Counted from the first letter of the stretch, positions 42,026-54,388 are shown. The stretch is 64,000 nt of DNA from Trifolium pratense (GCF_020283565.1 NC_060060.1:49030015-49094014), one strand, 5' to 3'. A program made the numbers and translations. Notes: generated by a model from the letters alone, not told the origin.

Positions 42026-44137
42026 ATGGATTTAGCACATGTACTACACATGAATGGAGATGTTGAAGAAGCAAGCTATGCAAACAACTCCTTAATTCAG
42101 GTTTGTGTTTATAATTGTCAAAAATTAAAAGTGTATATCTATATATTTTTGTAATTATATATTTCCAATTCAAAACTCTATTCTACAACAATATTAACAA
42201 CTTTGTTAAACAAAAGAAGGTTCTAGGTTTTGGTATTCATATCTGAGGCTGCATCATGAATTAGGCTTTATAGGCACAAAATTATGGTTACTAGGACCTA
42301 TGGAACCTTCTTCTGGACACTTGTCCCTAGGGACAGGTGTAGAAGGATCGGCTCGTCATATGATTTGTGCGTTTTAAGATATGTCCGTGAGATGATCTTT
42401 GCAGTGTATTCAGACTTGAGTGATCCAATTCAGTTCAGTTCGCTTATTCCAGTTCGAAACAAATTTTTCAAGTAGGACATATAATATAAGACATAAGAAA
42501 ATAGTTGAGATTATGATTGTGTGCCATACATGTACATATATGAGTTCTAGTTTACTATAAATTTTATTTATTGGTTGCATATGTATAGCAAAAGGCGATT
42601 TCTTTGGGAACATCTTCGAGAATCAAAGCCATAACAAATCTATATTGTGCCGTCTATCCTAGGAGCTTCGCAATTGCAGAGTTAGGTTGCTCTTCTGGAC
42701 CAAACACTTTGTCGGTGATTTCAGAAGTTATCAAAGTTGTGGAAAAGCTTTGTCAAGAGTTGAATCATAAATCTCCTGAATATAAAATCTTTTTGAACGA
42801 TCTACCGGGGAATGACTTCAACAGCGTATTTAAGTCCCTTGACAACTTTAAAAACAAACTACGTGATGAAATAGAAACAGAAATGGGTCCTTGTTATTTC
42901 TTTGGTGTTCCCGGGTCATTTTATGACAGGATTTTTCCTAATCAAAGTTTACATTTTGTCCATTCCTCTTATAGCCTACATTGGCTATCTAAGGTGTGTA
43001 TATCTTATTAATCTTTTTAATTTTCACTCTATTTGGATTTTTGTGTGCCTTAATCAATCTTATTGGTGATTAAATAGGTTCCCAATGGTGTGGACAACAA
43101 TAAGAGTAACATTTATGTGACGAACACAAGCCCATCAAATGTCCTCAAGGCTTACTACGAGCAATTTCATATTGATTTTTCTCTTTTTCTAAAGTATCGT
43201 GCCCAAGAATTAGTTGAAGGGGGTTGCATGATTCTAACATTTTTAGGAAGAGAAAGTGATGATCCATTAGCATTTGGCAAGGGTTCTAGTTACGGTTGGG
43301 AACTTTTGGCTATGGCTCTTAATGATATGGTTGTTGAGGTAGACTATTGCTCTTACAAAAATTAATTTTAAATAGTTCATATTATGTATTTTTATTAGCA
43401 AATATTTCTTTTCTCAATTACATATTTAAACTATATATCCTATAATAGCACTTTCTAAAAAAGCGCAATTAAAGGTGTTAAGAAAGTCTGCTCAAGACAC
43501 GCTGAAGTAACATACAACAGTGCTTTTAAAGAAAGTGTCGTTAAAGATCTTACTTTTAATAGTCCTTTTTAAAACTATTATAGGTACTTAACCTACAATA
43601 GCGGAGTTTTAATAGTGCTTTTGAGCACTATTAAATTAAAGGTCAACAAAAACGTTATTAAAACCTTTTTCTTTTTTTGGTATATAATGTTAAAGTCTTT
43701 TTCTAACATAGTGTTTAATACATTTATAACATTAGAGTTTGACGATATTAATATACATTATTCAATGTGAATTGCAGGGAATCATAGAAGAAGAAAAACT
43801 CAATACTTTCAACATCCCTAACTATTATCCATCGCCATCTGAAGTGAAATTAGAAGTTCAAACTGAAGGATCATTTTCCATAAATCAAATGGAGGTTTCT
43901 GAAATAATGGGGGCAGATGGAGTTTATAATACCAATGCTTTTGACTCTAAATCTGAAATGTATGAATCAGTTGCAAAAGGCACAAGAGCTATTATTGAAC
44001 CATTGATGATTGTTCATTTTGGTGAAGGTGTCATTGATGAGGCATTTGACCGGTTTAAAATAATTTTAGAAAGTGGAATATCCAAAGAGAGAACTAAGAT
44101 CACCAATCTTACCATAACATTGATTAGAAAACCATGA
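42026..44137 (+). CDS. SABATH carboxyl methyltransferase (salicylate/benzoate/jasmonate-type), four exons
   Basis: Transfers a methyl group from S-adenosylmethionine to the carboxyl of a small acid such as salicylate, benzoate or jasmonate, giving volatile esters; cytosolic. Exons 42026-42100, 42589-42993, 43078-43338 and 43778-44137, all phase 0 with GT-AG borders, give 366 residues, the normal family length. Family motifs: MNGDVEEASYANNSLIQ at the N-terminus, SAM-binding ELGCSSGPNT (56-65), LNDLPGNDFN (94-103), PGSFYDRIFP, SSYSLHWLSKVPNG (152-165), GGCMILTFLGR and a C-terminal TITLIRKP. In the SSYSLxWLS loop this protein has His where salicylate-preferring enzymes carry Met, so benzoate-type or other preference is possible; substrate is not assigned. 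The four-exon pattern and open frames suggest an intact gene. Its stop is about 330 bp from the Sire-1 LTR. Confidence 0.88.
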
Positions 44138-44466
44138 CCAATACCATATTGTGTACTATGTTTTATATTTTCTAAATGAATTTTAAAGTCGTGTTGATGG
44201 TAGACACCAACAATGCTTGGATATTGATTCCTAAAAGTGTCACTCGATGTCATAGTAGTACACAACATTTGGAAATCGCAGAACGATTATATTATTTTCT
44301 AATGAGTTTATGTGTGTTATACATGTATGGTTACAATACAAATTTTGTCTTGTAACTTGTAAGTATGATATGCATTCGGGGACCACTTGTAAGTCCGATA
44401 TAGTTATGTTATGTTTGTTTAGACTTTACCTTAGTTGCTTTTTGGAATTTGAATTTCGATTATATT
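44138..44466. other. 3' flank of the SABATH gene
   Basis: Presumed 3' UTR and short spacer ending at the LTR of Sire-1. No further feature. Confidence 0.4.
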
Positions 44467-45507
44467 TGTTGGGTTTTTGTATATTGGCTACATTTTGCAA
44501 AAACATATTTTAGCCAAGTGTTGAGACATATGTGCTGACCCCAAGTGTTGTGACAAATGTTGGTACACTTTGGAACAACACCTGTCTGTGTATCTGTGCG
44601 CGCCAGCTAGCGGTTTTTAATTTCTACTCAATCTTCTGAAGATCTTATTGAAGAATTGTTTCAAGGTTTCTTACAGAGGAAGGCGCACGTGTTTAATGTG
44701 TTTCAGGAGGCAGCCGAAACCCTAGTTTTATTTTCCAAAAGAATTATATTTTTGGAAAATATATTTTTGCGTTTCAAAAATATAACTATTGTTTTCAAAA
44801 ATATATCACTGCTGCCGCAATTCTAGAAGCCCTAATTTTGTCTTGAAGCCCAAGTCGTTCTACTACTATAAATACGAAGGCAAGCATATGGTTTCAAGCA
44901 TCTAAAATCGTGTTATTACAAAGCGTGAGTTTTAGGGATTTTAGAGTGTTAATTGTGAGCCTTTCTTGTCTCTCATTGATGCAAGCTTAGGACCTGAGTT
45001 TATTGAGTTGTAAGTGTGAACTTCTCCTAAGCTTTGAAGTACGGAGATTGTTCTATTGTGTTGTGTGGTTTGCTCGCAAGCTTTTAAGCAAGAGTGAATC
45101 CTAGTTTCATAGGAGTGTGTCTCCACCTGTTGTAATCGTTGAGGTTTATAACAACGCTGTCTGTGTTGTTAAGGTGGGAATTGGGACGGGGTCTCATATC
45201 TAGGAGTTCCTAGGTAGAAGTGTCATTGGGTAGTGATTAAGTGAGAAGTTGTAAACGGGTGAGTTTAGCTTCGAAGTAATACTGCTGATAGTGGACTTCA
45301 TTCCTGGATTGGTATCCCCCAGAGTAGGCTTTAGGCTGAACTGGGTTAACAACTCTTGTGTGTTATTTACTTTACTATTTGTATTGTTTTATGTTATTTG
45401 CTCTGTTTATAGACAAGTGTTGGCGCACCGGTAACAACATCTGTCTACAACAGACAAGTGTTGATACACCTTGATCAACACCTGTCCACTGTGTGCCAGG
45501 AATTTCA
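44467..45507 (+). repeat. 5' LTR of Sire-1
   Basis: 1041 bp, TGTTGGGTTT...GGAATTTCA. It aligns with the LTR of Sire-2 (57466-58509, inverted) through most of its length but with many small differences. Repeated AAGTGTTG and ACACCTGTC-like strings occur inside. Confidence 0.82.
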
Positions 45508-45508
45508 A

Positions 45509-45522
45509 TTGGTATCAGAGCA
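45509..45522 (+). other. Primer binding site of Sire-1, tRNA-iMet type
   Basis: TTGGTATCAGAGCA directly after the 5' LTR. Confidence 0.85.
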
Positions 45523-45576
45523 GGCACCCTGTTCTGAATTTTAGGGTGAGCTCCAGGGAAATCATTTCTGGCAAGG

Positions 45577-48317
45577 ATGGACAAAGAAGGAGGGTTTGTT
45601 ACCAGACCACCTCTTCTGGTTGGTACTTCAAACTATGACTATTGGAAGTCCCGCATGATGGCCTTTCTAAAACAAATTGATAGCAAGACATGGAAGGCAA
45701 TTCTGAGAGGGTGGACTCCACCTGTGAAGATGGACAAAGATGGTAAACCAACTCTTGAGTTGAAATCTGCTGAAGAATGGTCCAAAGAAGATGATGAGCT
45801 TGCTCTTGCTAACTCGAAAGCATTATACGCACTATATAATGGTGTTGACAAGCACATATTCAGACTCATCAAAAAGTGTGTCTCAGCTAAGGAAGCTTGG
45901 ACAATTCTTGAGACTGTTCATGAAGGTACCTCTAAAGTGAAGCTGTCAAAACTACAACTCCTAACCACTAAGTTTGAGAATCTAAGAATGAATGATGATG
46001 AAACTATTCAGGATTTTCACATGACCATACTTGATTTTGATAATCAATTTGATGCATTGGGAGAAAAGATACCTGAAGAAAAACTGGTAAGAAAAATGCT
46101 TAGGTCTTTACCTAAGAAGTTTGACATGAAAGTCACAGCTATAGAAGAGGCAAAGGATATCACAGATATGAAGCTGGATGAACTAGTTGGTTCGTTACAA
46201 ACTTATGAGGTAGCTATAAATGAAAAGATGGATAAGAAAAACAAAAGCATTGCTTTTGTCTCAAATGCTGAGGAAGAAGATCAACAGAGTGACACAGAGT
46301 CTGAAAATAGCATCTCTGATGCAATGGTTCTTTTGGGAAAACAATTTAATAAGGTGCTAAAGAGAATGGACAAACGCTCTAAGACAAGTGCAGCTGACAT
46401 TGGTCGCAACACTTACAGGAATTTCAGAAAACCTGTAACAGATGAGAAATCAGCTCCAAATAAAGGTGTTCAATGCCATGAATGTGAGGGGTATGGTCAC
46501 ATTAGAAGTGAATGTGGAACCTTCCTGAAGAAACAGAAGAAGGGGTTAACTGTAACTTGGTCAGATGAAGATTCTGAGGGAGAAGCTGATACTGCAAAGG
46601 CTATACATGCATTGACAAGTGTATGTACATCTGACACTGAGTCATGTGAGGAAGAACTGACCTTTGATGAACTTGCTGAATCATATAAAAAACTGTGTCT
46701 GAAGAGTGCAGAAGTCTGCAGAGTCTCTGAAGAGCAAAAAGAAACAATTACTAAGTTGCAAACTGAGAGAGCTGCTAATCTGTCAAGAATCTCTGAATTT
46801 AGTACTAAATGGGAAGATAGTTTAAAGATCATTGAGGAACAGAAGGCAACTATCATCAACTTAGAAGCAGACAAGATCAAACAACTGACTGAGATAGCCC
46901 ATCTGAATGAAGAGGTAACTGAATTAAACTCTCATCTTGAGAATTTAAAGAAGCATGTTCTTAGGCTATTCAAAGGAAGTGATCTAGATGAAATCCTGGA
47001 AACTCTGTCTGCTCCTAGTAGATCCAAAACAGGCATTGGGTATGAGTACAAAAATGTTAATAGGATTATGGATTACAACAAAGAAGGGAAATATATGCCT
47101 GAGATAAGTAAACAACCTTCTCCAAAAATGCATGACAGAATGTCGCCACACCTGACTCCTAGACAGCAGAGACAAGTGTTACCACATGTGGCACCACATC
47201 AGCAAAGATGGCAGAGACCTAGATTTATACCTAGACCTAGAAGCAGGTACCACTCATGGAGATGTCATCACTGTGGAAGAAAGGGGCACATAAGACCCTA
47301 CTGCTACAAATTGTATGGGTATCCAAGTGAAATTCCTCAAGAGTCTGATTCATCCATTACTAAAACAAGGATGGAATGGAAGCAAAAAGATGATACAACC
47401 AATACCAAGGAATATACAGCTGAAAGCAGTGGGAAAAGTTTGATTGCCCATACGTCTCTCAGAGCCTCATCAAAAGAAGACTGGTACTTTGATAGTGGTT
47501 GTTCCAGACACATGACTGGTGTTGAAAAGTATTTGAAAGAGGTAAAATCCTATGCCACAAGTTTTGTGACATTTGGAGATGGAGCAAAGGGGGAAATCAA
47601 AGGTATTGGAAGACTGATTGACCATGGTCTACCAAAACTTGAAAATGTTCTCCTTGTAAAAGGGCTAACTGCCAATCTAATCAGTATAAGCCAACTATGT
47701 GATCAAGGCATGAAAGTCAACTTTACAAAAAATGAATGTCTTGTCAGCAATAATGGAGGAGACATCCTTATGAGGGGTGTTAGATCAAAGGACAACTGCT
47801 ACCTGTGGATCCCTCTTGAAGAAGGTGATGTATCTACATGTCTCTTAACTAAAAATGAGGAGGTTAAGCTGTGGCATCAAAAATTAGGACACCTTAACCT
47901 GAAGAGCATGAAGAGAGTCATATCTGAAGAAGCTATCAGAGGACTACCAAGTTTACAGATACAGGAAGGCAACATCTGTGGTGAATGTCAGATTGGGAAG
48001 CAAACCAAAGTGTCGCACCAGAAGTTGCAACACTTGTCCACTTCTAGAGTTCTTGAGTTACTACATATGGATCTGATGGGGCCCATACAAGTTGAGAGTC
48101 TTGGAGGTAAGAAATATGTTCTTGTTGTTGTTGATGACTTCTCTAGATATACTTGGGTCAATTTCATTAGGGAAAAATCTGAGACTTTTGAAGAATTCAA
48201 AAATCTTTGCTTACAACTTCAAAAAGAGAAAGATTGTGGTATTGTAAGAATCAGAAGTGACCATGGTAAGGAGTTTGAAAACTCTAAATTTGCTGATTTT
48301 TGTGCTGCTGAAGGAAT
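45577..48317 (+). CDS. Sire-1 gag-protease-integrase (5' part of polyprotein)
   Basis: About 913 codons up to the insertion. Start at MDKEGG, shared with Sire-N. Gag domain with NYDYWKSRM (19-27), zinc knuckle CHECEGYGHIRSEC (300-313), a long coiled-coil-like charged region (360-465), a second knuckle CHHCGRKGHIRPYC (563-576), protease WYFDSGCSRHMTG (DSG 639-641), integrase zinc site (H767, H772, C801, C804) and the first two acidic residues (D832 in HMDLMGP, D895 in SDHGKEF). The third catalytic residue lies beyond the Sire-N insertion. The first frame ends at a stop inside Sire-N (48342), so the present product would be truncated in integrase. Gag packages RNA; protease matures the polyprotein. 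Confidence 0.85.
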
Positions 48318-49325
48318 TGAAATTCTGGTATCACTAGAATGATGTTACCGACGATGTCCCAACAACTACTTTATGAATAATGTTGTTTCTATTGTTGGCA
48401 CATCTTACATAACATATAAAATACTGACAGAAAATAAATAAGGTGCACAAGTAATTGTTAACCCAGTTCAGCCAACTGCCTACTCTGGGGGATACCAATC
48501 CAGGAAGGAAATCCATTAATAGCTCTAGTTACTAAGACCTCCAGCAAACCCTAGGATTTACGCCTTAAACTAAGACCTCCAGCAAACCCCTGGTTTACGC
48601 CTTATAACCTCGACACTACTCATGCAACTTCTGCCTAGGAACTCCTAGACATGAGATCCCATCTCACTTCCACTCACACAACACAACCTGTGTTGTTTAA
48701 ACAATGTTGGGAATAACGTAGCGACAACTTACTAAGACACCACTTCACTTTTGCTTAAAAGCTTCAAGTGAATCACACACGGTAAACTCCGTACTTCAAA
48801 GCTTAGGAGTAACCTTAAAATAACAAACTCACTTCTTAACTTGTGTTATAGAATCCACAAGCAAGAATTACAATCAAATAATAAAAGACTCAACAAAGAC
48901 TCAATATGTGTAACTAATACTTTTCAATGAGATGCTTAGTCTTGAGCTTGGTCTTCGTATATATAATGATTAGGCACGCTCCTCTTTCTTCACAAATGCT
49001 CAGACGCTCCTTGAGAATCATAAAGGATGATCTGATACTTTTTCAATCTTCATTAAGGATATATCAAGACTTTCCAAAAGTGTTTAAAGGACTTTATACG
49101 ATAGGATAAGTCATCCAGCTATTCCATTAAGTTTGTCTTATCCTTAAAGCTCCTGATCAGATCAAATCTCCATTGAGCGTGCTCTTTAAGTGGATTTCCA
49201 TAAATAGCAGATGCTCTCATAAATGCGCGAGATTTCCTTGAATAAATATGATGTTGTAACATGTTTTCCAACATCTTGTTAGTATATTTGTTTTAGCAAA
49301 ATTAAGCCAATTCAAATATCCAACA
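48318..49325 (-). repeat. 3' LTR of Sire-N
   Basis: 1008 bp. Its inner edge touches the polypurine tract (AATCTCCCCCTTT on plus at 49326-49338). Confidence 0.88.
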
Positions 49326-49968
49326 ATCTCCCCCTTTGGCAATTTTTTGCTAAAACAATTTCAGGCCATTACCCTTGAGAGATTAAAAAGCGCAATCCTT
49401 CAAATCACCATGATCACACAAAAGAAGGAATGTTAGAGCATCATTTAAACAAAATTTCACATAGGTGAAAAATATATGCATCAGAGGCAGCAGCAGCGGA
49501 TTTGTCTTCAAAAAGCCTCGAGCAAAATAAACGTGGTTTTTAGATCAAATGATTAATCATATCATATGTCATATGTCATCAAAGGTGTTGTGACATATGG
49601 GAGCACATCTTCTAGCACCTGTTCGTCCAATCAGGGCAGCATCCATTCAGTAGCAAACTCCCCCTGACTTTATCAGCTTGTGCATCATCTCAGGGTAAAC
49701 AAAATTTTACTCCCCCTGAATACTTGCTTACTGCTACTTAAAACATGTCATAACAAAAGACACAACAACATGTAGCAGAAACAAACAAACCAAAATGCTA
49801 CTCCCCCTTTTTAGCCACAAAATGTGCCAAAACAGGAAAGTAAAGTATCCAAAGTGCAGAATTTAAACAAAGTACAGACCATGCACTCAGAAGGTGCTAA
49901 AATCCAGGGCACAAACACCCACAAACCAAATAACAAAGTGCAATAAAAACAGTAAAAAGATTACAAAA
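49326..49968 (-). other. 3' UTR of Sire-N with repeated polypurine tracts
   Basis: Besides the tract next to the LTR, CTCCCCCT strings recur on plus at about 49667, 49712 and 49802. Multiple polypurine tracts before the 3' LTR are a known Sirevirus feature. Confidence 0.65.
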
Positions 49969-52900
49969 TCATTCATCATCACTGCTATCAGAAGCTTCAT
50001 CCTCATCTGTAGCAGTATCATATCCTTCATCCTCATCTGCATTTTTTTGTTCACCTGCAGCAGCCACATTTGCACTAGCTTTGACAGGTACCTCATCAGC
50101 TTCCAATCCTTCAATCATTTTTATGAACACTTTCTTTCTTTCTTCAAGCTCAGCCTGCTGTTTATTAATGTCCTGACATTGCATTTTCAAACCAGCAATA
50201 ATCTCCTTTTTGGTCATAACACCGGCTCCAGCAGCAGATGTCCCAACATGATTAGTAACATTGTGATTACCAAATAGCTTATGATGAAAAGTAAAACCAG
50301 ATTCCCTCTTCTTAGGTGTGTCAGTCACAACCTTGATGTCTGGATATTGATCTAAGATGATTCCACATAACAGAGATGGAAATGCTATTGGCATCTTCAC
50401 AGCAGTTATTTCAGCACTCACAACATCATTGTCAACCTCTAATTCAGCCTTAGGTTCTACAGACCTACCTAAGTAATTATTGATGACAACAGGAGAAAAA
50501 TTGATACATTTACCTCTGACAAAAACTTTGTGGTAGTCCTTGCTCAGTGGGTTATCACATTCTTCAGGGATGTTCACAAGAAATTCTTTCACCAGTAGCT
50601 CATAGCAGGGACTGAAGTCACAGACTGTCTTCAGCAGACCAGCTTCCTTGATGTAGTCAAAGATGTCTTGACATTTCAGAGCATCTTTGGTCAATTCCCT
50701 TTCAACAGCTAATCTCCTCTGGTAGATGTAATCCCATCTCAGTGCAAAGGCAGCACGATGGAAGGAAATGTTGTCACAGGGGGCTTCTTTAACACCTTGA
50801 GGAGCCTTCTTTGCAGTAGCCTTCTTAGGGTTGGGAGATGAGATGATAGCAACATCTTCAGCAGCATCATAATCTGAGTCACAGGATGACTCCATCTTCC
50901 TCTTCAGGGTCTCCTTTTTCTTGCTTTTTCCTCCAAGGCTCTCCACTTGTATTGGCCCCATAAGGTCTATGTGCAGCAATTCTAGCACCCTTGTTGTGGT
51001 AAGATGTTGCAACTTTGGATGTGACATCTTTATCTGCTTCCCTATTTGGCATTCTCCACATATGCTTCCTTCCTCTATTTTAAGCTTAGGAAGACCTCTG
51101 ATTGCCTCTTTAGCTATTGCCTTTTTCATGCCCTTAAGGTGCAGGTGGCCAAGTTTTTGGTACCACAACTTTACCTCATCTTCTTTGCTAATAAAACATG
51201 TGGATAAATTGTCTTCTTCTTTAGGGATCCAAAGATAACAGTTGTCTCTTGACCTTACTCCTTTCATCAATAGCTCTCCTTGCTCATTTGTAACTAGGCA
51301 TTCAGTTTTTGTAAAGTTTACTTTCATGCCTTGATCACAAAGTTGGCTTATGCTGATTAGATTTGCTTTAAGCCCTTTTACAAGCAACACATTATCTAGC
51401 TTTGGTAAGCCATAGTTTGCAAGTTTACCAACTCCCTTAATCTCTCCTTTGGCTCCATCTCCAAAGGTCACAAAACTGGTAGCATATGACTTCAGATCTT
51501 CAAGGTAGTGTTCAACACCTGTCATATGTCTAGAACACCCACTATCAAAGTACCAGGTTTCTCTTGAGGAAGCTCTCAAGGATGTATGAGCTATTAGACC
51601 TGTGATCTTCTTCTTTTCTCTCCATTCCTTTCTTGTTGTAACATTAGAGAAGGCAGGAGTATGAAATTCTTGATGAACTTTTCTTGGATATCCATGCAGC
51701 CTATAGCAGAAAGGCCTAATATGTCCTTTCCTTCCACAATGATGACATGTCCAGTTATAGAACTTGGGCATAGGATGTCCCATAGATTGTTGCGACAATC
51801 CTCCTGACACAAACGTGTTGTTGATTGGAGTATGTATGGTGGCATTGTTGAACTTCATCTGCTGCTTTACTATTTCATGTTCAAAACCAATGGGCTTAGG
51901 TTTCCCATAGTTTTGTTTTTGTAACATTTCTTCAAAGTCATCAGTACCTTTGGTCATCATTTTAGCCACTTTTGTGACTTGATCCAAGTCAGTATTTAGC
52001 CTGGTCACTTCTTCACCTTGTTCAGCAATTTTACCTAGGAGATTGGATTTCTCCAGTAGCAACTGATGAATTTGACTACTCTGATCTTCAACCTTAATGT
52101 TGAGATTTTCAATGTTTGTGAGTAATTCAATTTTTTCAGCTTGTAGTTTGCCATTGATTTTCTTTTGTTTCTCCAATGCTTTGCAAACCTCTATGCTTCT
52201 ATTATGAAGATCTTTGTAAGTAGCAGCTAGTTCTTCATAAGTTACCTCATCATCACATGATTCTGAGTCAGATACACAAACTCCTGTTAATGCATTAACA
52301 AATTTAGCAGATTCTTCTTCCTCTGAATCTGTATCAGACCATGAAACCACAAGGCTTTTCTTTTGCCTTTTTAGAAAGGTTGGACATTCTATTCTGATAT
52401 GGCCAAAACCTTCACATTCATGGCATCTTACTCCTCTTTCATCTTCATTTGTCTTTTTCTGAAAGCTGGACTGTTTGTTGTTGTTGAATCGACCATTTGA
52501 CTTGGGCCTTTGGTCCACTTTCTTCATCAACTTGTTGAACTGTCTCCCAAGCATAGCCATAGACTCAGCTAAGCTTTCTTCTCCTTCAGATTCAATTTGT
52601 AAGTTATCAACAGCACTTTTTGAAGAAAATGCTAGATTCTTATCTTTCTTTTCATTCCTCCTGTTCAAGCCAATTTCATAGGTTTGGAGTGATCCTATGA
52701 GTTCATCTAAATTTAGACTTGAAAGATCATGAGCCTCCTCAATGGCTGTCACCTTCATATCAAATCTTTTAGGCAAAGATCTAAGTATTTTTCCAACTAG
52801 CTCCTCATCTGAGATAGGTTTTCCAAGTACATCAAACGAATTTGCAAAGTCAAGCACATTCATTTGAAAGTCATGAATGCTTTCCTCCTCCTTCATTCTG

Positions 52901-53307
52901 AGATTCTCAAAATTGGTTTTAAGCATCTGAAGCTTAGATAGCTTTACTTTAGATGTTCCTTCATGAGCTTTTCTCAGAATTTCCCAGGCATGCTTAGCAG
53001 TAGTACATCTCTTGACAAGCCTGAACATGTTAGCATCCACACCATTGAAAATTGCATACAAGGCTTTGGAGTTGCCAAGTGTTAGATCATCCTCATCTTT
53101 TGTCCATTCGTCAGCTGGCTTCTTTACATCAGTTTTCTTGCCATCCTTGTCAAGAACCATTGGTGGTTCCCATCCACGCATCACAGCCTTCCATGTCCTG
53201 CTGTCAATTGATTTTATGAAAGCCTCCATACGAGATTTCCAATAGTCATAGTTCTCAGGACCTGTCAGTAAAGGGGGTTTAGACAATGACCCTCCTTCTT
53301 TATCCAT
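49969..53307 (-). CDS. Sire-N fused gag-protease-ORF2 protein
   Basis: 1112 codons from MDKEGG; the frame stays open a little further upstream without an ATG. Order: gag, zinc knuckle CHECEGFGHIRIEC (about 292-305), coiled-coil-like region, second knuckle CHHCGRKGHIRPFC (about 525-538), protease DSG (about 586), pre-integrase zinc domain, and integrase as far as [18 protein letters not shown]. At about residue 792 it passes directly into the ORF2 protein: a basic SKKKETLKRK stretch, then the plant-transposon-protein domain (about 845-1000; LLVKEFLVNI, FVRGKCINFSPVVINNYL), coiled coil and acidic tail. The rest of integrase, reverse transcriptase, RNase H, the pol stop and the ORF2 N-terminus are absent, and the frame is kept. 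In the autonomous relative these are two separate proteins. Product function unknown; it could carry ORF2 into gag particles. Confidence 0.87.
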   Translation of the reverse strand: MDKEGGSLSKPPLLTGPENYDYWKSRMEAFIKSIDSRTWKAVMRGWEPPMVLDKDGKKTDVKKPADEWTKDEDDLTLGNSKALYAIFNGVDANMFRLVKRCTTAKHAWEILRKAHEGTSKVKLSKLQMLKTNFENLRMKEEESIHDFQMNVLDFANSFDVLGKPISDEELVGKILRSLPKRFDMKVTAIEEAHDLSSLNLDELIGSLQTYEIGLNRRNEKKDKNLAFSSKSAVDNLQIESEGEESLAESMAMLGRQFNKLMKKVDQRPKSNGRFNNNKQSSFQKKTNEDERGVRCHECEGFGHIRIECPTFLKRQKKSLVVSWSDTDSEEEESAKFVNALTGVCVSDSESCDDEVTYEELAATYKDLHNRSIEVCKALEKQKKINGKLQAEKIELLTNIENLNIKVEDQSSQIHQLLLEKSNLLGKIAEQGEEVTRLNTDLDQVTKVAKMMTKGTDDFEEMLQKQNYGKPKPIGFEHEIVKQQMKFNNATIHTPINNTFVSGGLSQQSMGHPMPKFYNWTCHHCGRKGHIRPFCYRLHGYPRKVHQEFHTPAFSNVTTRKEWREKKKITGLIAHTSLRASSRETWYFDSGCSRHMTGVEHYLEDLKSYATSFVTFGDGAKGEIKGVGKLANYGLPKLDNVLLVKGLKANLISISQLCDQGMKVNFTKTECLVTNEQGELLMKGVRSRDNCYLWIPKEEDNLSTCFISKEDEVKLWYQKLGHLHLKGMKKAIAKEAIRGLPKLKIEEGSICGECQIGKQIKMSHPKLQHLTTTRVLELLHIDLMGPIQVESLGGKSKKKETLKRKMESSCDSDYDAAEDVAIISSPNPKKATAKKAPQGVKEAPCDNISFHRAAFALRWDYIYQRRLAVERELTKDALKCQDIFDYIKEAGLLKTVCDFSPCYELLVKEFLVNIPEECDNPLSKDYHKVFVRGKCINFSPVVINNYLGRSVEPKAELEVDNDVVSAEITAVKMPIAFPSLLCGIILDQYPDIKVVTDTPKKRESGFTFHHKLFGNHNVTNHVGTSAAGAGVMTKKEIIAGLKMQCQDINKQQAELEERKKVFIKMIEGLEADEVPVKASANVAAAGEQKNADEDEGYDTATDEDEASDSSDDE

Positions 53308-53360
53308 TATACCAGAAAGTACTTCCCTGGAGCTCACCCAAAATAACAGAACAGGGTGTC

Positions 53361-53374
53361 TGCTCTGATACCAA
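53361..53374 (-). other. Primer binding site of Sire-N, tRNA-iMet type
   Basis: The minus strand reads TTGGTATCAGAGCA next to the 5' LTR. Confidence 0.85.
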
Positions 53375-53375
53375 T

Positions 53376-54383
53376 TGAAATTCTGGTATCACTAGAATGA
53401 TGTTACCGACGATGTCCCAACAACTACTTTATGAATAATGTTGTTTCTATTGTTGGCACATCTTACATAACATATAAAATACTGACAGAAAATAAATAAG
53501 GTGCACAAGTAATTGTTAACCCAGTTCAGCCAACTGCCTACTCTGGGGGATACCAATCCAGGAAGGAAATCCACTAATAGCTCTAGTTACTAAGACCTCC
53601 AGCAAACCCTAGGATTTACGCCTTAAACTAAGACCTCCAGCAAACCCCTGGTTTACGCCTTATAACCTCGACACTACTCATGCAACTTCTGCCTAGGAAC
53701 TCCTAGACATGAGATCCCATCTCACTTCCACTCACACAACACAACCTGTGTTGTTTAAACAATGTTGGGAATAACGTAGCGACAACTTACTAAGACACCA
53801 CTTCACTTTTGCTTAAAAGCTTCAAGTGAATCACACACGGTAAACTCCGTACTTCAAAGCTTAGGAGTAACCTTAAAATAACAAACTCACTTCTTAACTT
53901 GTGTTATAGAATCCACAAGCAAGAATTACAATCAAATAATAAAAGACTCAACAAAGACTCAATATGTGTAACTAATACTTTTCAATGAGATGCTTAGTCT
54001 TGAGCTTGGTCTTCGTATATATAATGATTAGGCACGCTCCTCTTTCTTCACAAATGCTCAGACGCTCCTTGAGAATCATAAAGGATGATCTGATACTTTT
54101 TCAATCTTCATTAAGGATATATCAAGACTTTCCAAAAGTGTTTAAAGGACTTTATACGATAGGATAAGTCATCCAGCTATTCCATTAAGTTTGTCTTATC
54201 CTTAAAGCTCCTGATCAGATCAAATCTCCATTGAGCGTGCTCTTTAAGTGGATTTCCATAAATAGCAGATGCTCTCATAAATGCGCGAGATTTCCTTGAA
54301 TAAATATGATGTTGTAACATGTTTTCCAACATCTTGTTAGTATATTTGTTTTAGCAAAATTAAGCCAATTCAAATATCCAACA
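53376..54383 (-). repeat. 5' LTR of Sire-N
   Basis: 1008 bp. One difference from the 3' LTR was noticed (CCACTAATAG against CCATTAATAG). Confidence 0.88.
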
Positions 54384-54388
54384 GGAAT

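Larger units (their letters stand above)
48318..54383 (-). mobile_element. Sire-N: non-autonomous Sirevirus inside Sire-1 integrase
   Basis: 6066 bp on the minus strand with perfect target duplication GGAAT (48313-48317 and 54384-54388). LTRs are 1008 bp each (48318-49325 and 53376-54383), direct, with one visible difference, so a recent insertion. The iMet primer site and polypurine tract are both intact. The single ORF lacks reverse transcriptase, RNase H and most of integrase. Enzymes must come from relatives such as Sire-2. Confidence 0.9.

Noticed and set aside
42284..42475. 63-codon frame in SABATH intron 1
   Set aside because: Lies between well-defined splice sites and has no similarity to SABATH proteins.
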